Assembly: GCA_964356545.1 (NCBI GenBank)
Contig: CAYHHX010000001.1
Location: forward strand, 1 to 64,000
DNA: 64,000 nucleotides
Reading direction: 5' to 3'
Source: JACPYG01 sp964356545
Lineage (GTDB): Bacteria > Patescibacteriota > Minisyncoccia > Minisyncoccales > Staskawiczbacteraceae
Shown here: positions 1 through 8,714 of the stretch, piece by piece
How positions within the stretch are numbered: position 1 is the first letter of the stretch
Layout: each line of letters begins with the position of its first letter
The notes under the pieces: generated by a model
The model's input: only the letters and a program-made list of their open reading frames with translations
Databases searched by the model: none
Told to the model about the DNA's origin: nothing
Position numbers and translations under genes: made by a program

Positions 1-2
1 AA

Positions 3-443
3 ATTGGTTTAATTGATTGGCCAGAAATAAAGCCAAGAGGAGTAAGAGATAGGGCATTTTTAGTATTTAAAAAACATCAAAAACCTCTTCACTTCACTAA
101 AGTGGCAGAAATGATTGATAAACTTGGATACAATTTACCTAATAAAAAAACATATCCTCAAACAGTGCATAATGAACTTATCAAAGATTTAAGGTTTGTT
201 TTGGTGGGCAGGGGAACATACGCTTTACAAGAATGGGGGTATAGCCCCGGCACAATCAAAGATGTGATTATTAAAGTTTTAGGAGAAAAGAATGAGGCTT
301 TGCATAAAGATGAGATTGTAAAAGAAGTTCTTTTGCAAAGATTGGTTGCTAAAAATACAGTATTAATGAATTTGAATAATAAAAAATATTTTCAAAAAGA
401 TCCAGAAGGAAAATATTTTTTAAGTAAAACACAAACAGCATAG
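3..443 (+). CDS. C-terminal part of sigma-factor-like HARE-HTH protein (5' end outside window)
   Basis: The frame is open from the left edge, so only the C-terminal 146 residues are present. The segment starts WPEIKPRGVRDRAFLV and continues with a helix-rich region (KPLHFTKVAEMI) typical of the HARE-HTH winged helix, which is known from RpoE/delta and from sigma-like proteins of candidate-phyla bacteria. A second similar helical unit (NEALHKDEIVKEV) follows. In these relatives the HARE-HTH lies downstream of a sigma-70 region 4 domain, which would be off the window. The gene ends in TAG and is followed by a strong terminator. Family assignment is by motif resemblance only; the missing N-terminus would decide it. 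Confidence 0.6.
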   Translation: MGLIDWPEIKPRGVRDRAFLVFKKHQKPLHFTKVAEMIDKLGYNLPNKKTYPQTVHNELIKDLRFVLVGRGTYALQEWGYSPGTIKDVIIKVLGEKNEALHKDEIVKEVLLQRLVAKNTVLMNLNNKKYFQKDPEGKYFLSKTQTA

Positions 444-459
444 GCCATTAGTCGTCAGA

Positions 460-494
460 AAACCAAAAAAACGCCTAGGGCGTTTTTTTGGTTT
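460..494 (+). terminator. Rho-independent terminator after the HARE-HTH gene
   Basis: A perfect 16-bp inverted repeat (AAACCAAAAAAACGCC and its complement) surrounds a 3-nt loop. The 3' arm carries a run of seven T. Confidence 0.85.
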
Positions 495-555
495 AAGTGA
501 CAAGTTGATTGTAAGTTATTATTGAGATATAATATGTTAATTAGGAGTAAAATTT

Positions 556-777
556 ATGACATATTTTTTTATAGGAATTAGCATCTTATTTATAGCTACT
601 CTGATTTTTTATGTAGTGTTTTTTTCTCTGGTTTATTACTGGCACGAGAAAAAAACCACTTTTGTGGTGGTGCCACTTCTTTATACTTCTGAGTTTTTTT
701 TAGTCGGTTTTTTAATTGTTTCTCTAATTTCAATCTTGCTTGAATATTTACCTCAAATATTAAAAATGTTTACTTAA
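556..777 (+). CDS. small membrane protein upstream of the VirD4-like gene
   Basis: A 73-residue protein with two hydrophobic segments (about residues 3-30 and 45-70) separated by a short charged loop (HEKK). No family is recognised. It directly abuts the next gene: its TAA is followed immediately by the ATG of the 465-residue membrane protein, so the two are almost certainly co-transcribed and translationally coupled. Its position suggests a membrane partner of the DUF8128-like/VirD4-like pair. That role is inferred from context only. Confidence 0.6.
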   Translation: MTYFFIGISILFIATLIFYVVFFSLVYYWHEKKTTFVVVPLLYTSEFFLVGFLIVSLISILLEYLPQILKMFT

Positions 778-2175
778 ATGGCTTCAAAATTACCGGCTCA
801 ATTATTTTGGTTAGAATGGGTTAAAAAAATAGCCTTAGACCCTTTTTGGTGGGTAGTTTTTATATTGTTTGTTTTTTGGGTACCGTTTTTAAGAGTTTGG
901 TGGTGGTTGTTTACTCCATTATTTCTTTCTGTGCAATTAAGAACTCTTTATCTTTGGTGGCTAAACTGGGACTTTGCTTATGCAGAAATTGAATGGAAAG
1001 TGTTAGAAATAATTCCACCAAAAGAAGTTTTAATTCCTTTAAAGGCAATGGAAGATGTGTTTACAGTTGTATGGCCCATTTATGACTCAGGTAACTGGAG
1101 AGAAAGATGGTGCGAAGGCACACTAGATAATTCTCCCAGTTGGATGTCTTGGGAAATAGCCAGCATTGAAGGCCAAATACACTTTTATATCAGAGTTAAT
1201 GCGGCTCATAGAACTCATGTTGAAACAGCTCTTTATGGTCATTATCCGGAAATAGAAATTAAAGAAGTTTCAGATTATACAAAATTAGTTCCTCAAAATG
1301 TTCCCAATGAAGAATGGGACCTTTATGGAGAAGATTGGACATTGGCTAACCCAGCTGCTTATCCTATAAAAACATACGAAAAATTTTTTGAACCGCAAGG
1401 TGAAAAAATTTCGGCAGAAGAAAAAAGAATAGACCCAATATTATCTTTATTAGAATTATTGTCAAAATTAGGTACCGGAGAGCATTATTGGCTTCAGTTT
1501 ATTACTGTGCCAGTATTAGACCACGATGAACCAACATGGAGGAAAGAGGCAGAAAAAATAATTACAAAAATAGCTAAACGACCAGAAAAAAAGGAGACAA
1601 CTCTTTTAGAAGATTTAATGTATGTGTTTAGGCAAGTGACCTTAGGGCCCGAAAAAGAAGGTTCAGGAGAAAAGGCGTCTTATAAGTGGGTGGATTCAGC
1701 AAAATCAGATGAAGGCGAAAGAGAAATGGTAATGACTCCGGGAGAGAGAGATATTGTCACTGAAATTGAAAATAAAATTAAAAAATCAGTTTTTAGAACA
1801 TCTATAAGGGGCGTTTATGTTGCTAAAAGAGAGAATTGGAAATCTTCTAATAAAGCACTTGCCAGGTCATATTTTGCTCATTTTTCAACTATGAATTTGA
1901 ATCGACTTAGTTTTAGTACTAAAACAAGGCCTAAAGTTCATTATATCTGGAGAAAAAGAAGGGTATTTTTACGGGCAAGAAGAATGTTTAAAAATTCTAT
2001 TTTAAGATTTCCTGCGCTTTTTCCAGACAGACAAAGTATTTCAGCTATTTTAAGCACAGAAGAAATGGCAACAATATTTCACTTCCCAATGAAAATTACA
2101 GGTTTAGTTGCTCCAACCATGTCGAGAGTTGAGTCTAAAAAAGGAGGACCACCTCCTAATTTACCAGTTGAATAA
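778..2175 (+). CDS. membrane-anchored DUF8128-like protein
   Basis: 465 residues. The N-terminus (about residues 18-50) is a Trp/Phe-rich membrane segment. It is followed by a cytoplasmic region rich in Trp and acidic residues, and the tail contains basic arrays (IWRKRRVFLRARRMF) and the phrase STEEMATIFHFP. Proteins of this type occur in candidate-phyla genomes directly upstream of a TraD/VirD4-like ATPase and have been called DUF8128. Here too it is followed after 13 bp by such an ATPase. Function is unknown; a membrane platform for a DNA or protein pump is an inference from the neighbour. Confidence 0.65.
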   Translation: MASKLPAQLFWLEWVKKIALDPFWWVVFILFVFWVPFLRVWWWLFTPLFLSVQLRTLYLWWLNWDFAYAEIEWKVLEIIPPKEVLIPLKAMEDVFTVVWPIYDSGNWRERWCEGTLDNSPSWMSWEIASIEGQIHFYIRVNAAHRTHVETALYGHYPEIEIKEVSDYTKLVPQNVPNEEWDLYGEDWTLANPAAYPIKTYEKFFEPQGEKISAEEKRIDPILSLLELLSKLGTGEHYWLQFITVPVLDHDEPTWRKEAEKIITKIAKRPEKKETTLLEDLMYVFRQVTLGPEKEGSGEKASYKWVDSAKSDEGEREMVMTPGERDIVTEIENKIKKSVFRTSIRGVYVAKRENWKSSNKALARSYFAHFSTMNLNRLSFSTKTRPKVHYIWRKRRVFLRARRMFKNSILRFPALFPDRQSISAILSTEEMATIFHFPMKITGLVAPTMSRVESKKGGPPPNLPVE

Positions 2176-2188
2176 TATTATTTAGTTT

Positions 2189-4000
2189 ATGAAAACCGAT
2201 ATAACATTTTTTGGGTTAACCAGTTTTCGCAATGCAAAGAAAAAATTCGGAATAAAAACCGACGACAGACGCCGTCATTTTTATGTTATAGGTAAAACAG
2301 GCATGGGAAAATCAAATATGATGGAGAATATGGCAATTCAGGATATACAGGCGGGTCGCGGAGTAGCTTATATTGACCCTCATGGAGAAGGAGCAGAAAA
2401 AATTCTTGATTTTGTGCCAGCCGAAAGAATTAATGATGTCATTTATATTAATCCTTCCGACTTAGATTACCCGATTGCTTTTAATGTTATGGAAAAGGTT
2501 GATTTTCGACATAGGCATTTGGTGGCATCTGGATTAATGGGAGTATTTAAAAAAGTTTGGCCTGATGTTTGGTCGGCCCGTATGGAATATATTTTAAATA
2601 ATTCTATTTTAGCTCTTTTAGAATACCCAGATGCAACGCTTTTAGGAGTTAACAGAATGTTTGCTGACATAGAATATAGAAAAAAAGTGGTTGATAAAAT
2701 TACAGATCCTATAGTTAAATCATTTTGGGTTACTGAATATGCCAGATACACTCAGAGATATGAAATAGAGGCAACGGCTGCTATTCAAAATAAAGTTGGA
2801 CAGTTCATTTCAAATCCTTTAATCAGAAACATCGTTGGTCAAGTAAAATCAACCATTAATATGAGAGACATAATGGACCAGCAAAAGATATTGATTATGA
2901 ATTTATCAAAAGGAAGAATAGGAGAAGATAATTCAAAACTTTTAGGAGCTTTGTTGATTACGAAATTACAACTTGGCGCAATGTCTCGCGTTGATATGCC
3001 AGAAGAAGATAGAAAAGATTTTTATCTTTATGTTGACGAATTTCAAAATTTTGCCACAGAATCTTTTACTAATATATTGTCTGAAGCCAGAAAATACAGG
3101 CTAAACCTTATTTTAGGTCATCAATATATTACTCAAATGGAAGAAACCGTCAGAGATGCTGTTTTTGGAAATGTTGGCACATTGGTTGTTTTTCGCGTTG
3201 GAGCCGAAGACGCTGAATTTTTAGAAAAAGAATTTAATCCAGAATTTACTGCCGTAGATTTATGTAATCTACCAAAATATAATATATATTTAAAGTTAAT
3301 GATTGATGGAATAGCCGGTCACCCTTTTTCAGCAGAAACTCTTCCCCCGCCAATTTTAACAGATATATCAAATAAAGATAAAATAATTAAGGCATCTCAA
3401 GAAAAATATGGAGTTAAAAGTGAAATAGTCCAAGAAAATATTTCACGGTGGTCAGGTTTTTTAAAAGAAGAATTAGCTGAACAGCCAGTAAGGCCACCAA
3501 TAAAAATAGAACAAAACACTAAAAAAGAAACAGAATTAGGCACAATAAAAGTTGTCAATTCAAACGAACAAATAACTCTTTACGACGCTATTTGTTCTAT
3601 GTGTCAAAAGCCAACTAAGGTTATTTTTCAGCCAGAAGAAGGACGGCCAATCTATTGTAAATCTTGTTTAAAAAAGATAAAATCACCAACGAAAGAACTT
3701 GTTCCTCGCGAGCGAGAGCAGAATAATAATGCAGAAAAATTTAATAAAATAGAAAATATTCCTTTTCATAATCCTAAAAAAATACAATCGCAAAAACCAA
3801 TAAGAAAAGAAATCAATTTATCTGATCTCAAAAAAGCATTAGAGGAGTCACTTGAAGATAAAGAACTATCTGCAGATACAGAAGATTTAGAAGTAGAAAA
3901 AATAGATAGTAAAAAACCAGATATTACACAGACAACAGAAGATAAGCTTAATCAGCAAAAAAAGGGAGTGATTAATCCAGGTCAGATAGTAAAACTTTAA
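2189..4000 (+). CDS. VirD4/TraD-like P-loop ATPase with C-terminal zinc ribbon
   Basis: 603 residues. The Walker A motif GKTGMGKS is at residues 35-42, YIDPHGEGAE at 61-70, the Walker B region FYLYVDEF near 278-285, and a sensor-like GHQY at 310-313. This is the architecture of type IV secretion coupling proteins and related DUF87/TraG ATPases, which move DNA or protein across membranes as hexamers. The C-terminal third is charged and low-complexity and contains a CxxC-17-CxxC zinc ribbon (residues 469-493). No TM segment is visible, so membrane contact may come from the two upstream proteins. No other conjugation genes are in the window. Confidence 0.85.
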   Translation: MKTDITFFGLTSFRNAKKKFGIKTDDRRRHFYVIGKTGMGKSNMMENMAIQDIQAGRGVAYIDPHGEGAEKILDFVPAERINDVIYINPSDLDYPIAFNVMEKVDFRHRHLVASGLMGVFKKVWPDVWSARMEYILNNSILALLEYPDATLLGVNRMFADIEYRKKVVDKITDPIVKSFWVTEYARYTQRYEIEATAAIQNKVGQFISNPLIRNIVGQVKSTINMRDIMDQQKILIMNLSKGRIGEDNSKLLGALLITKLQLGAMSRVDMPEEDRKDFYLYVDEFQNFATESFTNILSEARKYRLNLILGHQYITQMEETVRDAVFGNVGTLVVFRVGAEDAEFLEKEFNPEFTAVDLCNLPKYNIYLKLMIDGIAGHPFSAETLPPPILTDISNKDKIIKASQEKYGVKSEIVQENISRWSGFLKEELAEQPVRPPIKIEQNTKKETELGTIKVVNSNEQITLYDAICSMCQKPTKVIFQPEEGRPIYCKSCLKKIKSPTKELVPREREQNNNAEKFNKIENIPFHNPKKIQSQKPIRKEINLSDLKKALEESLEDKELSADTEDLEVEKIDSKKPDITQTTEDKLNQQKKGVINPGQIVKL

Positions 4001-4011
4001 CTATTTTATTT

Positions 4012-5058
4012 ATGTTCAAATCCGTAAGAGACTTTGATGTTGCAGAAAAAAGGGTTTTAGTTAGGTGTGATTTTAATGTTCCGTTAGATAATAATGGTAA
4101 TATTTTAGATGATTTTAAAATTATACAAACTCTTGACACAATTAAGTATTTGACAAAAAACAACGCAAAAATAATTTTAATGAGTCATTTAGGTGAGCCA
4201 AAAGGTAAAGTGATAGATATTTTAAAATTAGATAAAGTAAAAGAAAAACTCGAAGAATTATTAGGCACAACTATTATAAAAACCGATGATTGTATTGGTA
4301 GAGAAGTTTTGCAAAAAGTTTCAAATTTAGAAAATGGTCAAATTTTATTATTAGAGAATTTGAGGTTTTATAAAGAAGAAACAGATAACGACTTAGCATT
4401 TGCTAAACAACTTTCACAATTAGGCGAGATATATATTAATGATGCGTTTGGTGACTGTCATAGAAATGATGCGTCAGTTGTGGGCGTGCCAAAGTTTTTA
4501 CCGCACGGCGCAGGATTTTTGCTCGAAAAAGAAATCATAGTACTAGATAAAATTATGAAAAATCCAGAAAAACCAATGATAGTTATAATTGGCGGTAAAA
4601 AAGTAGAAACTAAAACAAAATTTGTTAATACAATATCTAAAGTGGCAGATTTTGTTATAATAAGCGGATTAATAAAAAAAGAAGCAATTGAAAAGAAAAT
4701 AGAATTTAATTTTCCAAAAAAAATAATAGGACCAGAAGACTCTTTAGACGAGTTAGACATTGATGAAAAAACCATAGAGTTATTTAGAGAAAAAATATTA
4801 GTTTCTAAAACTATTTTATGGAATGGGCCTTTTGGTAAATTTGAAGATAATAATTATAAAAAAGGTACTTTGGAGATAGCTAAAGCAATTATCGAGAGTA
4901 AAGCGTATTCTGTGGTTGGCGGAGGAGAGACAATCGATTTTTTAAATAATGAGAGCTTGCTTTCAAATTTTTCACATGTTTGTACTGGAGGAGGAGCAAT
5001 GCTACAATATTTGAGTGGAGATAAATTACCGGGCATTGAATCATTAGAAAATGACTAA
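4012..5058 (+). CDS. pgk: phosphoglycerate kinase
   Basis: Transfers phosphate between 1,3-bisphosphoglycerate and ADP in glycolysis. Recognisable motifs are VLVRCDFNVP near the N-terminus, LMSHLGEP (usually SHLGRP), LLENLRFYKEE, INDAFG, VIIGGKK, LWNGPFG and VVGGGET near the C-terminus. At 348 residues it is shorter than the usual roughly 390-400, and the hinge and C-terminal lobe loops are trimmed; all motif blocks are still present in order. It starts 11 bp after the VirD4-like gene and overlaps the next gene by 8 bp, which suggests one transcript. Confidence 0.93.
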   Translation: MFKSVRDFDVAEKRVLVRCDFNVPLDNNGNILDDFKIIQTLDTIKYLTKNNAKIILMSHLGEPKGKVIDILKLDKVKEKLEELLGTTIIKTDDCIGREVLQKVSNLENGQILLLENLRFYKEETDNDLAFAKQLSQLGEIYINDAFGDCHRNDASVVGVPKFLPHGAGFLLEKEIIVLDKIMKNPEKPMIVIIGGKKVETKTKFVNTISKVADFVIISGLIKKEAIEKKIEFNFPKKIIGPEDSLDELDIDEKTIELFREKILVSKTILWNGPFGKFEDNNYKKGTLEIAKAIIESKAYSVVGGGETIDFLNNESLLSNFSHVCTGGGAMLQYLSGDKLPGIESLEND

Positions 5059-6211
5059 ATTTAAAAACTTAGAAAAAGTGGCAGAAAGAATTAAAAAAGC
5101 GGTCTTAAATAAAGAGCGTATTATTTTGTATGGAGATTCTGATTTAGACGGTATATCGTCGGTTGTTATTTTAGAAGAAACTATCAAAAATTTAGGCGGT
5201 GAAGTTTCTGCTGTGTTTTTTCCAGACAGGGAAAAAAATGGCTATGGCATTAACTCAAATGCTTTAGAAATTTTAAAAGATAAGGCTCCCGCCCTTTTTA
5301 TTACATTAGACCTTGGTATAGGTAATATTAAAGAAGTGGAAATTGCCAAAAAATTAAATTTTGAAGTAATAATTATTGATCATCACGAACCTTTAAATAG
5401 TATCCCAGATATTCCTCTAATTATTGATCCCAAACAAAAAGATGATGATTGTCTTTTTAAAGGCATGGCTAATGTTGGAGTTACCTTTAAACTTTGTGAA
5501 GAAATTTTAGGAGATAAAATTTCAGAGAATCTAAGAAATAGTTTTTTAGAATTAGTTGCGCTAGGCACTATTTCTGATATGGTTCCTCAAATAGATGAAA
5601 ATCAAAAATTTATTGAAGACGGGTTAAGGTCTTTAAAAAGCACATTTCGCCCGGCATTAAGGGCCTTTTTAAATGTTTTGGGAGAAGGTTATGTTTTTCA
5701 AGGAGCCATACAAAAGATTATTTCGGCTTTAAATGCAGCAGAAAGTATAAATTACCAAAATGATTCTTATTTACTTTTAACTTCTTCTTCTGCTGAAAAA
5801 TGCAGAGAAATTGCAGAAGATTTAATTAATAGAACTAATTATAAACAACAAAAAATTAAAGAAATTACACAAGAAGTAGAAAGAAGAATTAATCAAAAAC
5901 CAGATGCGCTAATTATTTTTGAAGGAGACCCTGCTTGGAAATTAACATTAGCAGGTTCTGTTGCTTCAATTATTGCCCAAAGATACGAAAAACCAACTTT
6001 TATTTTTAAAAAGGGAGATATAGAATCTTGTGGTTCTGTGAGAAGCCTTAAAGAAGGGTATAATTCTGTTGATGCAATGAAAACTTGCGAAGATTTTTTA
6101 ATAACTTATGGCGGTCATGCCAAGGCGTCAGGATTTAGATTAAAAAACGAAGATTTAGAAAAATTTGAAAAATGCTTAAACGAATATTTTAAAAATAGAA
6201 ATAATAAATAA
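5051..6211 (+). CDS. RecJ/DHH-family single-strand exonuclease or phosphoesterase
   Basis: 386 residues. Motifs of the DHH superfamily are present: GDSDLDGISS (metal-binding D-x-D-x-DG, about residues 29-38), ITLDLGIG, IIDHHEP (the DHH motif) and, in the DHHA1 domain, GGHAKASGF near the C-terminus. Such proteins degrade single-stranded DNA 5'-3' using Mn or Mg. At this length it lacks the OB domain and extra C-terminal domains of full RecJ, so it may be a minimal RecJ or a Nrn-like nuclease. It overlaps pgk by 8 bp. Confidence 0.82.
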   Translation: MTKFKNLEKVAERIKKAVLNKERIILYGDSDLDGISSVVILEETIKNLGGEVSAVFFPDREKNGYGINSNALEILKDKAPALFITLDLGIGNIKEVEIAKKLNFEVIIIDHHEPLNSIPDIPLIIDPKQKDDDCLFKGMANVGVTFKLCEEILGDKISENLRNSFLELVALGTISDMVPQIDENQKFIEDGLRSLKSTFRPALRAFLNVLGEGYVFQGAIQKIISALNAAESINYQNDSYLLLTSSSAEKCREIAEDLINRTNYKQQKIKEITQEVERRINQKPDALIIFEGDPAWKLTLAGSVASIIAQRYEKPTFIFKKGDIESCGSVRSLKEGYNSVDAMKTCEDFLITYGGHAKASGFRLKNEDLEKFEKCLNEYFKNRNNK

Positions 6212-6240
6212 CTATTGAAAAGGTAGATAGATGAATGAAA

Positions 6241-6292
6241 TTAAACTTTAAACACAGTTTTACATATTTAAACTTATATGTTAAACTTTAAA
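6241..6292 (+). repeat. three TTAAACTT repeats in the Fic gene promoter region
   Basis: TTAAACTT occurs at 6241, 6268 and 6281. The first and third lie within an identical 12-mer (TTAAACTTTAAA) exactly 40 bp apart. They sit 24-75 bp upstream of the Fic start codon, where a regulator could bind. Operator function is an inference. Confidence 0.4.
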
Positions 6293-6315
6293 TATAGATA
6301 ATAGTATTAAAAGTT

Positions 6316-7446
6316 ATGAAATCAACATTTAAGGCTGGTATATATAAACAGCAATTTGAGTATAAAAGTTTTAGTCCTCTCCCAATTAATAAACCTTTTG
6401 AATGGGAAGACAAAAAAATAAACATATTGTCTGATGAAGCAATGCGGCTTTTGGGTGAGCTTAACGCCTATTCTAGTCTTGTACCAGATGTTGATTATTT
6501 CATCCTTATGCATATTATAAAGGAAGCTACTACTTCAAGCAGAATTGAGGGCACAAAAACAGGTATTGATGAAGCATTGCTTTCAAAGGATGATATTAAT
6601 CCGGAAAAACGCGATGATTGGAAAGAAGTTCAAAACTATATTGAAGCAATCAATTATTCTATTAAAGAATTAGATACTGTGGCTTTATCTATGAGGATTC
6701 TGAAAGGTGCACATAAAATACTTTTAACTAGTGTAAGAGGAGAACATAAAACACCTGGCGAAATACGAATAAGTCAAAATTGGATTGGCGGATCAAATTT
6801 AAAAGATGCATTTTTTATACCGCCCCATCCAGACGAAGTTAGTGAATTAATTTCTGATCTTCAACTATTTTGGCATAATAAAAATCTTCAAATACCATTG
6901 CTTATTAAAGTTGCTATGAGTCATTATCAATTTGAAACCATTCATCCATTTTTAGATGGTAATGGAAGAATTGGGCGTCTTTTAATGACTCTTCAATTAG
7001 TAGATGCTAAAGTATTAAAAAAACCAACTCTTTATCTTTCTGATTTTTTTGAAAGAAATAAAGGTTCATATTATGATTCTTTGACTATAGTTAGGTCTTC
7101 AAATAATATTGAACAATGGATTAAGTTTTTTCTATCGGGAGTCATTGAGATTGCCAACAAAGGCAAATTAACTTTCGAAAAGATAATAGAATTACGTCAA
7201 AAGTATGAACAAAAAATAATGAAATTAGGTCGTCGAGCAGAAATCGGTCAGCGATTTTTAATTGCATTATTTTCCCAGCCAATTATGAATGTCAATCAAA
7301 TTGTAAAAGAATTAAATACTACTTTTCCTACGGCCTCAAAATTGGCTGAAGAATTCGAAAAGGTTAGTATTTTAAGAGAAGTCACTGGTTTTTCTAGAAA
7401 CCGTTCTTTTGAGTTATTCGAGTATGTAGAACTATTTAGAAAATAA
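6316..7446 (+). CDS. Fic family protein (AMP-transferase) with C-terminal winged helix
   Basis: 376 residues. The catalytic Fic motif HPFLDGNGRIGR is at residues 210-221 with the canonical His and both Arg. An N-terminal inhibitory helix motif (SSRIEG, residues 74-79; the S/T-x3-E-G form) marks an auto-inhibited class II Fic protein. The N-terminal Fic_N-type region binds the domain, and the C-terminal about 80 residues resemble a winged HTH (VNQIVKELNTTFPTASKLAEEF). Such proteins transfer AMP to target hydroxyls and often repress their own gene. The TTAAACTT repeats upstream could be its operators. Confidence 0.9.
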   Translation: MKSTFKAGIYKQQFEYKSFSPLPINKPFEWEDKKINILSDEAMRLLGELNAYSSLVPDVDYFILMHIIKEATTSSRIEGTKTGIDEALLSKDDINPEKRDDWKEVQNYIEAINYSIKELDTVALSMRILKGAHKILLTSVRGEHKTPGEIRISQNWIGGSNLKDAFFIPPHPDEVSELISDLQLFWHNKNLQIPLLIKVAMSHYQFETIHPFLDGNGRIGRLLMTLQLVDAKVLKKPTLYLSDFFERNKGSYYDSLTIVRSSNNIEQWIKFFLSGVIEIANKGKLTFEKIIELRQKYEQKIMKLGRRAEIGQRFLIALFSQPIMNVNQIVKELNTTFPTASKLAEEFEKVSILREVTGFSRNRSFELFEYVELFRK

Positions 7447-7476
7447 AAATTTAAAGATTAATTAAGAAATAAAAAT

Positions 7477-8082
7477 ATGGATTTGAGTCAATTGACGGAA
7501 GAAGATTTTAAAGTATATTTAATAAAAAAATTAAATAGAATATATAGTGGGTGGATTGATGGAGACAAAAATAATATTACAAACAAAACGGCCGATCTAA
7601 TAAATGAACCGCTAAAATTTGCGATTGAAATAAAAGATGACAAAACATACAAACATAAGTTTCCTCCCTTGACTGGAGAAATGATCACTAGTGGACTAGA
7701 TTTGAACAATAAAAGTGAACAGTTTAAGAATCATGCAAGAGATGCAAATAAAAAATTCAAAAATTATTTAAATTATAAAACAATACTTTTAATTCGTACA
7801 GAATTAATAAATATTCCTCTTGATGTTATCGGTTATATCTTTAGCGGTATGCAGAGATTTATTAAGCCAGGTAACCGACTCATGGAAATAGGAAGAAAAA
7901 ATAAGTTCCTTTCTAAAACTAATACTACTGAAATAGGTTGCTATTTATTATTTGGGAACAATAACTATTTTTATATTGAAAATCCGAATGCAAGTTTACA
8001 TAGAATTGTTTATGAAAATATTGTAGAAAAGATATTTCAAGAAAAATTAGAAAAAATAAGAATTAATTATAAAGTAAAATAA
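7477..8082 (+). CDS. hypothetical protein, possible PD-(D/E)xK nuclease fold
   Basis: 201 residues, no family recognised. The segment TADLINEPLKFAIEIKDD (D40, E51-x-K53) has the spacing of a PD-(D/E)xK nuclease core. Many Lys residues and a C-terminal amphipathic helix (VEKIFQEKLEKIRI) are seen. It lies between a Fic gene and rnhA and overlaps the latter's start by 1 bp. A nuclease role would need structural comparison; the motif alone is weak. Confidence 0.5.
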   Translation: MDLSQLTEEDFKVYLIKKLNRIYSGWIDGDKNNITNKTADLINEPLKFAIEIKDDKTYKHKFPPLTGEMITSGLDLNNKSEQFKNHARDANKKFKNYLNYKTILLIRTELINIPLDVIGYIFSGMQRFIKPGNRLMEIGRKNKFLSKTNTTEIGCYLLFGNNNYFYIENPNASLHRIVYENIVEKIFQEKLEKIRINYKVK

Positions 8083-8525
8083 TGAAGAAAATAATTATTT
8101 ATACAGACGGAGGGTCGAGAGGAAATCCTGGTAAAGCGGCGCTTGGGGTTGTTTTTTGTAATGAAAAAGAACAGGTTATAAAAAAATACGGAGAATACTT
8201 GGGCGATAATTTAACAAATAATGAAGCAGAGTATTCAGCTGTAATTTTTGCCCTAAAAAAGTTTAAGGCGTTTTTTGGTAAAGCCGTAGCAGAAATTAGT
8301 GAAATTGAAATAAGATCTGATTCGGAATTATTGGTAAAACAAATGAATGGCGAATATAAAATTTTAGACGAAAAAATTCAAAAGTTTTTTATAGAAATTT
8401 GGAATTTAAAAATGGATTTTAAGGCAGTAAAATTTAAGTCTATTCCCAGAGAAAATAACAAAGAAGCCGATAGAATGGTAAACGAGGCCTTAGACGGCCA
8501 CGCAGGGAGTCAAAAGTTATTTTAA
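8082..8525 (+). CDS. rnhA: ribonuclease HI
   Basis: 147 residues. Removes RNA from RNA-DNA hybrids. The signature YTDGGSRGNPG (first catalytic Asp) is at the N-terminus, followed by NNEAEYSA (catalytic Glu), RSDSELLVKQMNGEYK (second Asp plus substrate loop) and NKEADRMVNEAL (last acidic residue). Length equals that of a typical bacterial RNase HI. Its ATG overlaps the previous stop codon (TAATG), so it is translationally coupled. No clear terminator follows. Confidence 0.93.
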   Translation: MKKIIIYTDGGSRGNPGKAALGVVFCNEKEQVIKKYGEYLGDNLTNNEAEYSAVIFALKKFKAFFGKAVAEISEIEIRSDSELLVKQMNGEYKILDEKIQKFFIEIWNLKMDFKAVKFKSIPRENNKEADRMVNEALDGHAGSQKLF

Positions 8526-8534
8526 ATTCACATC

Positions 8535-8563
8535 TTGACAACCACCATTAATAGGTGTATAAT
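8535..8563 (+). promoter_or_regulatory. consensus sigma-70 promoter for the GC-richer broken gene
   Basis: TTGACA (8535-8540), a 17-bp spacer and TATAAT (8558-8563): a perfect match to the housekeeping consensus. Confidence 0.85.
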
Positions 8564-8617
8564 TAAGTAGTAGTTAAGAATAGCACTTTTACAACATAAA
8601 TTACTTGCAAGAAAACA

Positions 8618-8663
8618 GTCATAGCCAAAAGCTATTAAGAAATTGATAGTTTTTGGCTATGAC
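8618..8663 (+). promoter_or_regulatory. long hairpin in the 5' leader
   Basis: An 18-bp inverted repeat (GTCATAGCCAAAAGCTAT paired with its complement, one G-U) encloses a 10-nt loop. It lies between the consensus promoter and the Shine-Dalgarno site. No U-run follows, so it is not a plain terminator; an mRNA stabiliser or protein-binding leader is possible. Confidence 0.6.
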
Positions 8664-8714
8664 TGCCAACTTCGGAAGTCAAGCACACACTTTTTTCAAG
8701 AAAAGGATGACGCC

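Noticed and set aside
2189..4000. An integrative conjugative element
   Set aside because: Only the VirD4-like ATPase and its membrane neighbours are present; there is no relaxase, integrase or mating-pair gene. Housekeeping genes follow directly.
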